A stretch of 28,327 nt of DNA, from assembly GCA_036493915.1 (NCBI GenBank), contig DASXPA010000092.1:1-28327 (forward strand), written 5' to 3'. The stretch comes from Palsa-1392 sp036493915. GTDB taxonomy: Bacteria; Verrucomicrobiota; Verrucomicrobiia; Chthoniobacterales; UBA10450. Position 1 is the stretch's first letter. Every line of letters starts with the position of its first letter. Under the pieces are notes generated by a model that did not search any database, was not told where the DNA came from, and worked only from the letters and a program-made list of their open reading frames with translations. A program made the position numbers and the translations under genes. Positions 1 through 6,941 of this stretch are shown piece after piece.

Positions 1-1
1 C

Positions 2-106
2 ATAAGTCGCGCCTTTGACGAAAAATTTTTGATCGCCCTCGAAGAAAAATTTGGCACGTGCGCGGACGCGGACCGGCGAGGGCTGATTCACGAGGAACCT
101 TCCTAG
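2..106 (+). CDS. C-terminal fragment of an unidentified gene cut by the window edge
   Basis: An open frame runs in from the left edge and ends at TAG 104-106, giving 34 residues. They include a charged stretch reading FDEKFLIALEEKFG and end in HEEPS. Composition looks like a normal soluble protein end, but it is too short to assign. The + strand downstream holds a REP hairpin rather than another gene, which fits a gene end here. It could equally be chance open frame. Confidence 0.3.
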   Translation: MSRAFDEKFLIALEEKFGTCADADRRGLIHEEPS

Positions 107-145
107 TGCAGGGCGTGGCGGGACGCAAAGATTTTGGCCGCACCT

Positions 146-250
146 TGTCATCCTGAGCCGCGAAGACGGCGAAGGACCTCACAACTGGAAGCGACGTCTA
201 CTCCTTAGGGGATGGCGTCAATTGCATCCTTCGCTTCGGTCAGGATGACA
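146..250. repeat. REP-like inverted pair (left copy)
   Basis: Two arms face each other: 146-180 begins TGTCATCCTGAG and carries GCGAAGGACCTC; 226-250 is the inverted form ending TCAGGATGACA. The outer 11 bases are perfectly complementary and the inner parts are imperfect; about 45 bases lie between. The same arm sequence recurs at 4764-4871 and 6507-6862. It lies downstream of hemL (minus strand), in a gene-free stretch (107-334) where I see nothing else. Confidence 0.85.
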
Positions 251-334
251 ACCTTCTTGGCGGAAACGTCGACGCTCAGATTTTGCTCTGCGCCGCTTTT
301 TCCCGCGCGATTCGGGCGCCGAGAAGAAATCGGC

Positions 335-1621
335 TCAGCCGGCGGAATGCGCCAAGGCGTCATAAACCACCCGCGCGGTCTCCTCGATCTGCGCCGGCGT
401 ATGCGCGGTCGAAATAAAGCCGGTCTCGAATTGCGAAGGTGCGAAATAAACGCCGGCATCGAGGGAGGAATTAAAGAAGGCGGCGAATTTCGCGAGGTCG
501 CTCCGTTTCGCGCTCGCCAGATCGATCACGGGATCGGGAGTGAAGAAGAGGCAAAACATCGAGCCGATTCGATGAAAAATTGCCGCCGCGCCGGTTTTGC
601 CTAACGAATCGCGGGTCGCCTGTTCGAGCTGCCTCCCGAGTTCTTCGAGCAATTTCCAGCCGTCGATCCGTTCCAATTCGCGCAATTGCGCCAAGCCGGC
701 TGCCATCGCGAGCGGATTACCGGAAAGCGTGCCCGCCTGATAGACCGGGCCGAGCGGAGAAATCCGGTCCATGATTTCGGCGCGCCCGCCGAAGGCGCCG
801 ACCGGCAGGCCGCCGCCGATTACTTTGCCAAGCGCGGTAAGATCAGGGCGAATCCCGTAAATTTCCTGCGCGCCACCGCGCGCGACGCGGAATCCGGTCA
901 TGACCTCGTCGAAGATGAGGAGCGCCCCGTGGTTTGTACATTCTTCGCGCAACGCTTCGAGAAAACCAGGCCGCGGAAAGAAGAGGCCGGCATTGGCCGG
1001 GATGGGCTCGAGAATGATCGCGGCGATCTCGTTGCGGTGATTGCGAAATGTGTCGCGAACAGCCGCGAGATCGTTGAATGGGAGCGCGATTGTGAGGCTG
1101 GCGAATTCATCAGGCACGCCGGCGCTGTCAGGCTGGCCGTGGGTGAGGGCGCCGCTCCCAGCGTGAACGAGAAGCGCGTCCACGTGACCATGATAACAGC
1201 CTTCAAACTTGATGATCTTGCTGCGCCCGGTGAAGCCGCGTGCCAGGCGGATACACGACATCGTCGCCTCCGTCCCGCTGTTGACCATTCGGACCTTCTC
1301 GATCGAAGGAACCCAGCGGCAGATCAGCTCCGCCATTTCGACTTCAAGCGGGTTGGGAATTCCAAAGCTCACGCCGCGCGCGGCAGCATTTTTCACTGCG
1401 TCGACAACAACTTCGGGCGCGTGCCCCAGAATCGCCGGTCCCCAAGTGCCGACGTAATCGATGTATTTCTTCCCTTCAACATCCCAGATGGTCGCGCCCG
1501 CGGCGCGCTCGACGAAAAACGGCTCGCGACCGAGACCGCGAAACGCGCGCACCGGCGAATTCACGCCACCCGGAATGCGGCGTTTGGCGCGAGCAAAAAG
1601 TTCGGCGGATGGCGCGGACAT
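335..1621 (-). CDS. hemL: Glutamate-1-semialdehyde 2,1-aminomutase
   Basis: This 428-residue cytoplasmic PLP enzyme converts glutamate-1-semialdehyde to 5-aminolevulinate, the last step of the C5 route to tetrapyrroles. The family signature is clear: N-terminal ARAKRRIPGGVNSPVRAF, the cofactor-binding NSGTEAT near residues 114-120, YHGH near 143-146, the FDEVMTGFR Asp at about 238, and the Schiff-base lysine at about 266 within ALGKVIGGGLPVGAFGG. Length matches the family. The start MSAPSAELF gives the normal N-terminus. It is transcribed away from tRNA-Cys; no other heme gene is in the window. It contains one copy of the CGTTAGGC word (599-606, reading Ser-Leu-Gly with a rare TTA codon). Confidence 0.97.
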   Translation of the reverse strand: MSAPSAELFARAKRRIPGGVNSPVRAFRGLGREPFFVERAAGATIWDVEGKKYIDYVGTWGPAILGHAPEVVVDAVKNAAARGVSFGIPNPLEVEMAELICRWVPSIEKVRMVNSGTEATMSCIRLARGFTGRSKIIKFEGCYHGHVDALLVHAGSGALTHGQPDSAGVPDEFASLTIALPFNDLAAVRDTFRNHRNEIAAIILEPIPANAGLFFPRPGFLEALREECTNHGALLIFDEVMTGFRVARGGAQEIYGIRPDLTALGKVIGGGLPVGAFGGRAEIMDRISPLGPVYQAGTLSGNPLAMAAGLAQLRELERIDGWKLLEELGRQLEQATRDSLGKTGAAAIFHRIGSMFCLFFTPDPVIDLASAKRSDLAKFAAFFNSSLDAGVYFAPSQFETGFISTAHTPAQIEETARVVYDALAHSAG

Positions 1622-1682
1622 GGCGCCTAACGTTCACGGCCAGACGCCGGCGCGCAACGCGACAATCGCGCGGCCGACTTCG

Positions 1683-1711
1683 TTGACACCTTCGGAGCAC
1701 GCGCCTACGCT
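1683..1711 (+). promoter_or_regulatory. Sigma-70-type promoter of tRNA-Cys
   Basis: TTGACA at 1683-1688 and TACGCT at 1706-1711 are separated by 17 bases, and the tRNA 5' end follows 15 bases after the -10 box. That places a start site about 7-9 bases upstream of the mature tRNA. The -35 is a perfect consensus; the -10 matches at four of six positions. Confidence 0.6.
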
Positions 1712-1726
1712 CGCCTTCGCAACAGC

Positions 1727-1798
1727 GGCGGGGTAGCCAAGTGGTAAGGTCGGGGTCTGCAAAACCTCTATTCGCGGGTTCGATTCCCGCCCCCGCCT
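1727..1798 (+). tRNA. tRNA-Cys (GCA)
   Basis: A full cloverleaf folds. The acceptor stem is GGCGGGG with CCCCGCC, and the D stem is GCC with GGT. The anticodon arm is GGGGT/ACCTC around loop CTGCAAA (anticodon GCA, 1759-1761). The T arm is GCGGG-TTCGATT-CCCGC. The discriminator base is T(U)73, the known identity element for cysteinyl-tRNA synthetase. CCA is not encoded, so it must be added after transcription. It stands alone, divergent from hemL. Confidence 0.97.
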
Positions 1799-1881
1799 CT
1801 TTCATCGGTAAGCGGCGTCAGATGCGGCTCATGAACGGCAATTTCCGCACAGAAGTCGGAACCGCGCGCCTCCACCTTTTT

Positions 1882-2478
1882 TCATCTTCCCAGCCACCCG
1901 CGCCGGATCAGGCTCACGGCGATAGCCGCGAGGAGGAGCGAGACGAGCTTTGAGATTCCGTTGATGCCCTGGCGGCCCATCCATTTCGTGAGCAAATCCG
2001 CGTAGCGGAAAACCACCGCGACAATCAACAAATTCACAAGCAGCGACAGCACCGTTAAAGCCGCTCCGACGCGATCGATCAAGACCAGAAGCGCGGTGAG
2101 CAGCGCCGGCCCGGCGATGAGCGGCATCCCGAGCGGAACGATGCCGAAGGCTTGCGTGGCCACGCGCTTTTCCCCGCCGAGGTCGAGGAGGTCCCGCACG
2201 GCGAAAGCGAGCAGGATCAGACCTCCCGCGACCTGGAAGTCTGCGACCGTGATGCCGAGCGCTTGGAAGACAAGCTTGCCAAGAAACATGAACCCGACCG
2301 AAATGCCGAGAGCGGTGGCGATGCCGAGAATCGCTTCGTGCTGGCGGCGTTTCGGATCCACGTTCGCGCCCAGACCGATGAAGATCGCGACCATCCCGAT
2401 GGCGTCGATGGCGACGAAGATCGGGATGAAAGCGACGAGGAATTTGGTGACGAAATCGCGCACAGCCGCACTGTTCAT
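1882..2478 (-). CDS. MarC family integral membrane protein
   Basis: This 198-residue multi-pass inner-membrane protein of the MarC family (UPF0056) has about six hydrophobic segments. The family-typical features are visible: a first helix with FIPIFVAIDAIGMVAIFIGL, a central GITVADFQVAGGLILLAFAVRDL, then GIVPLGMPLIAGPALLTALLVL. Transport function in this family is unproven. The frame stays open nine codons further upstream, but that stretch is a dispersed repeat (2480-2506), so I place the start at the internal Met (CAT 2476-2478), which gives the normal N-terminus. No good Shine-Dalgarno is seen. Confidence 0.9.
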   Translation of the reverse strand: MNSAAVRDFVTKFLVAFIPIFVAIDAIGMVAIFIGLGANVDPKRRQHEAILGIATALGISVGFMFLGKLVFQALGITVADFQVAGGLILLAFAVRDLLDLGGEKRVATQAFGIVPLGMPLIAGPALLTALLVLIDRVGAALTVLSLLVNLLIVAVVFRYADLLTKWMGRQGINGISKLVSLLLAAIAVSLIRRGWLGR

Positions 2479-2479
2479 T

Positions 2480-2506
2480 GCCGATTGCCAATTTCCAATT
2501 GCCAAA
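2480..2506. repeat. AT-rich dispersed-repeat-like stretch
   Basis: A short stretch built from GCCAAT/ATTGCCA words with partial self-complementarity (minus strand reads CAATTGGAAATTGGCAATC). Similar words are common intergenic repeats in related genomes (from memory). It adds a spurious N-terminal extension to the MarC gene. Only one clear copy is in this window. Confidence 0.35.
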
Positions 2507-2520
2507 TCGCGCGTTGGAGA

Positions 2521-2585
2521 GTTGAAGTTTTAAAGCGTTGAAGCGAGAAGAAGCTGGAAACCGCTTCGACGCTTTAACGCTTCAA
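2521..2585. repeat. Imperfect inverted repeat between marC-type gene and M3 peptidase gene
   Basis: AAAGCGTTGAAGCG (2532-2545) pairs with CGCTTCGACGCTTT (2562-2575) with one mismatch. Flanking GTTGAAG and CTTCAA extend the stem. The loop is about 16 bases. It sits between divergently transcribed genes, so it is not a terminator; it is more likely a dispersed palindrome or a regulatory site. Confidence 0.6.
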
Positions 2586-2593
2586 TTCTTTTC

Positions 2594-4759
2594 ATGAAAC
2601 ACTTCCTTCTCGTTGGTCTCCTCGCAATTGCCTGCGCCGCCGCGTCGCTCCGCGCCGACGAGGTGAAAAAGCTCGCCGATTTTCAAGCGGCCGCAGAGAA
2701 GGCGAATGAAATCCTCACCATTCCCGATTGGCCTCAAACGCCGATCGCGGTACAGGGCGGCATCAACACCGCGATCGCGAAGGCTAATGCCGCACTCGAT
2801 GCCATCGGCAAACAGGATCTGAGCAAGGTGACTTACGATAGCACCCTCGGCGCACTCGATCTCATGCAGAACGAAGCGCAGATCGCAATCAATAAAACAG
2901 TCATCATCCAGCAGACCAACCAGCAGGCTGCGATGCGCGATGCCGCCGAGAAAGCGATCAAGATTTTCCAGGATTGGGCGGTCGGGGTCGATTACCGCGA
3001 AGATGTCTACAAGGCGGTGAAGGCATTCGCCGACACGAAACCGAAGCTCGAAGGGGAAGAGCAAAGGCTGCTCGAGTACACGCTGCGGGATTACCGCCGG
3101 GCAGGGCTTGCGCTGCCACCGGCAAAGCGCGCCGCGGTGGAAAAGCTGCGCAAAGAGTTAGCCACACTAGAGACGGACTTTCAGGCGAATATTGTCGCCG
3201 TCAAAGCGCCGGTCACCTTTACCAAGGCGGAGCTGGAAGGGGTGCCGGATAGTCTGCTCGGGCTACCGGGGATCAAGACTGGTGATAACTCCTATACCTT
3301 ACTCGCGAACGTCACCTTTCATTACAACACGCTCGAAGAGACGGCGAAGAAGGAAGAGACCCGGAAGCATTTCTACGAAGTGCGCTTCAACCTCGCCCGG
3401 GACAAGAACGTCCCGGTGCTCAACAACATCCTCGCACATCGCAACGAAATCGCCCTTAAGCTCGGTTACAAATCCTGGGACGACTTTCAGATCGAAATCA
3501 AGATGGCCAAGACTGGCGCCGCAGCCAAGGCCTTCATCAATGATCTCATCGCCGGGATTCAGCCAAAGTTCGATTCCGAGATTGCAGCGCTCCGCAAATT
3601 GAAGATTGCGGAAACGAAGGATCCGAACGCGCAAATCAATCTCTGGGATTGGCGCTATTTCGCGAATGAACTCAAGAAAGAGAAATACACCGTCGATACC
3701 GAAGCGCTCCGCGTCTACTTCCCCTTCCAGCAAACGCTGGAGGGAATGTTCAATATCTATCAGAGCATCTTTGGCCTGAAATTTACCCGCATTGAAGCGC
3801 CGCAGAAATGGGTCAATGACCTACAACTTTATCTCGTCGCCGATGCCGCCAGTGGTAAGCCGCTTGGGCTGTTTTATCTCGATATGTTCCCACGCGACGG
3901 GAAGTTCAATCACTTTGCGGAATTCCAGATCATCCCGGGCAAGTTACTGTTGAATCGGAAGTATCAGCGTCCGACCGTCGCGCTGCTTTGTAACTTTCCG
4001 CCGCCGAGTAAGGACACGCCCTCGCTCCTGAGTCATGCGGATGTCGAGACGCTCTTCCATGAGTTCGGCCACGCGCTGCATGCTATTGTCACGACGGCAA
4101 CGACGGCGCGCTTCTCCGGCACCAATGTTCCGGCCGACTTCGTCGAAGCGCCCTCGCAGATGCTGCAAAACTGGGTCTGGGACAAGAAGGTGCTTGATAC
4201 CTTCGCTGCTGATTATCGCGATCCGTCGAAGAAAATTCCGGCGGAGACGATCGCGAAAATGAAGAAAGCGAAGCTCGCGACGGTGGCGGTAAATTATCGG
4301 CGCCAGTTCGCCTTTGCCGACATCGACCTCACCTTGCACGACGTCCATCCGGAAGGTCAGCCCTATGACTGCGTCGCGATGTCGAACCCGATCCTGCAAA
4401 AGGTTTTCCTCCCAATCGACCCGAACACCGCCTTTGTCGCCTACTTCGGTCACCTCGTCGGCTACGATGGCGGCTACTATGGTTACGCCTGGGCCGACGC
4501 CATCGCCGCCGACATGGCGACCGTCTTCGAGAAAGCGCCTCACGGATTTCTCGATAAGACCGTCGGAATGAAATTACGCAACGAGATCTATGCGCCCGGC
4601 GGCTCGCGCGACATCGATGTGTCGATTCACAACTTCCTCGGTCGCGACCGTTCCATTCAGCCGTTCCTGAAGACATTAGGCATCAAGGCACCACCGAAAG
4701 CCAAAGGTGGCCCATCGCAGGAAAGCGGCACCGGCGCCGCCCCACCGCCGAAGCCCTAA
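2594..4759 (+). CDS. Exported M3 family zinc oligopeptidase (thimet/Dcp type)
   Basis: A 721-residue metallopeptidase that cleaves short peptides. An N-terminal signal peptide (MKHFLLVGLLAIACAAASLRA, cut near residue 21) sends it to the periplasm, unlike the cytoplasmic PrlC/Dcp enzymes. A long helical domain is followed by the M3 catalytic domain: HEFGHALH at 489-496 supplies two zinc-binding histidines and the catalytic Glu490, and Glu518 in FVEAPSQ is the third ligand. The GYYGYAWADAIAADM segment and RNEIYAPGGSRD near the end are also typical. The last about 25 residues are a Pro/Ala/Gly-rich tail of unknown use. A REP hairpin begins five bases after the stop, followed by a peptide-binding lipoprotein gene, which suggests a peptide-scavenging set. 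Confidence 0.93.
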   Translation: MKHFLLVGLLAIACAAASLRADEVKKLADFQAAAEKANEILTIPDWPQTPIAVQGGINTAIAKANAALDAIGKQDLSKVTYDSTLGALDLMQNEAQIAINKTVIIQQTNQQAAMRDAAEKAIKIFQDWAVGVDYREDVYKAVKAFADTKPKLEGEEQRLLEYTLRDYRRAGLALPPAKRAAVEKLRKELATLETDFQANIVAVKAPVTFTKAELEGVPDSLLGLPGIKTGDNSYTLLANVTFHYNTLEETAKKEETRKHFYEVRFNLARDKNVPVLNNILAHRNEIALKLGYKSWDDFQIEIKMAKTGAAAKAFINDLIAGIQPKFDSEIAALRKLKIAETKDPNAQINLWDWRYFANELKKEKYTVDTEALRVYFPFQQTLEGMFNIYQSIFGLKFTRIEAPQKWVNDLQLYLVADAASGKPLGLFYLDMFPRDGKFNHFAEFQIIPGKLLLNRKYQRPTVALLCNFPPPSKDTPSLLSHADVETLFHEFGHALHAIVTTATTARFSGTNVPADFVEAPSQMLQNWVWDKKVLDTFAADYRDPSKKIPAETIAKMKKAKLATVAVNYRRQFAFADIDLTLHDVHPEGQPYDCVAMSNPILQKVFLPIDPNTAFVAYFGHLVGYDGGYYGYAWADAIAADMATVFEKAPHGFLDKTVGMKLRNEIYAPGGSRDIDVSIHNFLGRDRSIQPFLKTLGIKAPPKAKGGPSQESGTGAAPPPKP

Positions 4760-4763
4760 CAAG

Positions 4764-4871
4764 TTGTCATCCTGAGCGCAGCGAAGGATCTCACGGACTG
4801 CTCCAGGCGGTCATTTATCATAACAGCATCGCAGTGACTCGTGAGATTCTTCGCTGCGCTCAGGATGACAA
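4764..4871. repeat. REP-like inverted pair between M3 peptidase and oppA-like gene
   Basis: The arms 4764-4795 and 4840-4871 are reverse complements over 32 bases with a single mismatch, with 44 bases between. Each arm begins TTGTCATCCTGAG and runs to GGATCTCACG (right arm GAATCTCACG). It occupies the whole space between the M3 stop (4759) and the oppA-like Shine-Dalgarno (4876), so any read-through transcript would carry a very stable hairpin. Translation of the right arm makes a false N-terminal extension (TREILRCAQDD) to the next gene. Confidence 0.95.
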
Positions 4872-4875
4872 GCTT

Positions 4876-4881
4876 GGGAGG
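4876..4881 (+). promoter_or_regulatory. Ribosome binding site deciding the oppA-like start
   Basis: GGGAGG lies six bases before GTG 4888-4890. It is one of the few strong Shine-Dalgarno sequences in this window and favours the GTG over an ATG at 4834 that lies before the REP arm. Confidence 0.7.
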
Positions 4882-4887
4882 CTAACT

Positions 4888-6492
4888 GTGCTTCATCGCC
4901 TCGGCTTGACGGTTGCTTTTTGCTTCCTCCTGGCAGGTTGTCATCCTCCCGAAACCAACGTCGATAAAGGCGACCGACTTCAGATCCTGCACAAAGGCAA
5001 CGGCCAGGAAGTGCAGGACCTCGATCCGCAAATCGTCAATGGCGTCGGCGAGTACAACGTCATCTCCGCCCTACTCGAAGGCTTGGTTTCGGAGGATCCG
5101 CACGATCTCCATCCCGTTCCCGGCGTCGCTCAGCGTTGGGACATTTCGGCCGACGGCAAGACCTACATCTTTCACCTGCGACACAACGCCAAGTGGTCAA
5201 ATGGCGAGCCGGTTACCGCGCAGGACTTTGTCGCCTCATATCACCGCATTCTCTCCCCCGGACTCGGCGCGGACAACGCCTACATGCTCTACGTCGTGCG
5301 CAATGCCGAGGCCTTCAACAAGGGCACCCTCACTGACTTTAAGCAGGTCGGCTTCCACGTGCTCGATCAGTGGACTTTGAAAATCGGCCTAACGAATCCA
5401 ACTCCCTACTTCCTCTCTCTGCTCAACTACGATGCCTGGTTCCCTGTGCACATTCCCACGGTGAAACAATACGGCCCGTTGTACGAGCGAGGCAGTTATT
5501 GGACAAAGCCGGGCCGCTTCGTCGGCAACGGACCTTTTACTCTGCAAGAGTGGCGACTCAATCAAGACATCCGAGTAAAAAAAAGCCTCACCTACTGGGA
5601 CGCCCAGCGCGTTCGCCTCAACGGCATCGTTTTTCACACCATCGATAGCAACAACGTCGAAGAACGTGCCTTCCGCTCCGGACAGTTACACGTCACCGAC
5701 ACGGTTCCCGTCAATCGCATTGATCGCTATCGGCACGAACAACCGCAGTTCCTGCGCATTGATCCCTATCTCGGTACTTACTTTTTTCGCATCAACGTCA
5801 CTAAACCAATTCTGAATCTCCGACTCGTTAGGCGTGCGCTCGGGATGGCCATCGATCGCCAAAGCATCGTGGACAACGTCACTCGCGGAGGACAATTGCC
5901 CGCTTTCTGTTTCACGCCGCCAAACACCGCCGGTTACACTTGCGATGCGACGCTCCCCTACAATCCCACGTTAGCGAAACGCGCGCTCGCGGACGCCGGC
6001 TTTCCCAGTGGCCGGGGCATCCCGCCGATCGAGATTTTGTTCAACAGTTCCGAGAACCACAAGATCATCGCCGAAGCGGTGCAACAGATGTGGCGTAAAA
6101 CTCTTAACATCGACGCGCGACTCGTGAATCAGGAGTTAAAGGTCTACTACGACACGCGCCGACAGATGAATTATCAGGTCATTCGCTCGACCTGGATCGG
6201 CGACTATGTCGATCCGAACTCCTTTCTCAACCTTTGGGTAACGAACGGCCCTAATAATGAAACCGGCTGGTCCAACTCAACCTACGACGAGCTCATCGCC
6301 GAAGCCGCGCAGATGAATGACCGCGCCGCCCGCTACGAGGCGTTTGAAAAGGCGGAGGCGATCCTCCTCCACGACGCGCCGGTTTTGCCGGTTTATTTTT
6401 ATACCCACGCCTTCCTCATCCGGCCAAGTGTGCACGGCTGGTGGCCGACGATTTTGGACCATCATCCTTATAAGTACGTTTACCTGAAATAA
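4888..6492 (+). CDS. Peptide-binding lipoprotein of an ABC importer (family 5 SBP, OppA-like)
   Basis: A 534-residue solute-binding protein that captures oligopeptides outside the inner membrane for an OppBCDF-type importer. Starting at GTG 4888, the first 17 residues form a lipoprotein signal ending in the lipobox LLAG before Cys18, so the mature protein is lipid-anchored. The SBP_bac_5 fold is evident: QDLDPQIVNGVGEYNVISALLEGLV, GKTYIFHLRHNAKWSNGEPVTAQDFVASYHRILSP split across the N-lobe, and the C-lobe DYVDPNSFLNLW with NETGWSNSTYDELI. An upstream ATG (4834) would place the REP arm in the protein and bury the signal peptide, so I reject it. No permease or ATPase genes are adjacent, so its partners lie elsewhere. 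It carries two CGTTAGGC words (5387, 5826). Confidence 0.93.
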   Translation: MLHRLGLTVAFCFLLAGCHPPETNVDKGDRLQILHKGNGQEVQDLDPQIVNGVGEYNVISALLEGLVSEDPHDLHPVPGVAQRWDISADGKTYIFHLRHNAKWSNGEPVTAQDFVASYHRILSPGLGADNAYMLYVVRNAEAFNKGTLTDFKQVGFHVLDQWTLKIGLTNPTPYFLSLLNYDAWFPVHIPTVKQYGPLYERGSYWTKPGRFVGNGPFTLQEWRLNQDIRVKKSLTYWDAQRVRLNGIVFHTIDSNNVEERAFRSGQLHVTDTVPVNRIDRYRHEQPQFLRIDPYLGTYFFRINVTKPILNLRLVRRALGMAIDRQSIVDNVTRGGQLPAFCFTPPNTAGYTCDATLPYNPTLAKRALADAGFPSGRGIPPIEILFNSSENHKIIAEAVQQMWRKTLNIDARLVNQELKVYYDTRRQMNYQVIRSTWIGDYVDPNSFLNLWVTNGPNNETGWSNSTYDELIAEAAQMNDRAARYEAFEKAEAILLHDAPVLPVYFYTHAFLIRPSVHGWWPTILDHHPYKYVYLK

Positions 6493-6506
6493 CGGCTGCC
6501 CCCGGG

Positions 6507-6862
6507 TGTCATCCTGAGCGGAGCGAAGGACCTCTCAAGCGAGATGAAATCGTACTTCGTCTATATGATGACCAATCGGACAAAAGTCGTCCTCTACACC
6601 GGCGTGACGAACAACCTCACGCGCTGCGTCTGGGAACATCAAATGGGAAAATTGAGGGCTTTACGAAGAAGAACAAACTTCACCTTCTCGTCTACCAACG
6701 AGACCTTCCACGACATCCGCGACGCTTGCCCGCGAAACCGAGATCTAAGGCCGGGTGCGGCGCAGGAAAATGAACTCGTTGAGAGAAAGAACCCGAAGTG
6801 GGCCGATCTCTCGAAGAGCCTTTTTGAGCAATGAGAGATCCTTCGCTCCGCTCAGGATGACA
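6507..6862. mobile_element. Candidate GIY-YIG/REP unit with 31-bp terminal inverted repeats
   Basis: The arms 6507-6537 and 6832-6862 are reverse complements over 31 bases with one mismatch (C/T) and are the same sequence family as the hairpins at 146-250 and 4764-4871. The 294 bases between them hold a single reading frame (6544-6834). It starts six bases after the left arm, and its stop codon overlaps the right arm. No target-site duplication is obvious outside the arms (CCCGGG on the left, AAATGA on the right). The boundaries are seen directly; mobility is an inference. Confidence 0.6.
6544..6834 (+). pseudogene. Decayed GIY-YIG nuclease (UPF0213/YhbQ-like)
   Basis: The first 34 residues are a clean start of a small GIY-YIG nuclease: SYFVYMMTNRTKVVLYTGVTNNL has the two Tyr-containing motifs, followed by W-E-H. 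The remaining conserved parts lie in different frames. IEGFTKKNKLHLLVYQ is read in frame +2 (6651-6698) and ETFHDIRDA in frame 0 (6700-6727). ARETEI and a following RRRK are read in frame +1 (6728-6768, with TAA 6746), and NELVERKNPKWADLSKSLFEQ in frame 0 again. Several indels have therefore accumulated although one frame stays open throughout. The gene is probably dead. It exactly fills the space between two REP arms. Sequencing indels are possible but would need to be several within 120 bases. Confidence 0.8.
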
Positions 6863-6941
6863 AAATGAAAGCGCGCCCTTCCCGAGGGTTGCAGCTGGCT
6901 GGGTGAAGCCGCGACCGTTTTACGCTAGGCTGCTCGTGATC

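Noticed and set aside
686..1630. Long open frame antisense to hemL
   Set aside because: hemL has a full set of family motifs on the other strand; the antisense translation has no recognisable fold and reflects GC-rich codon bias.
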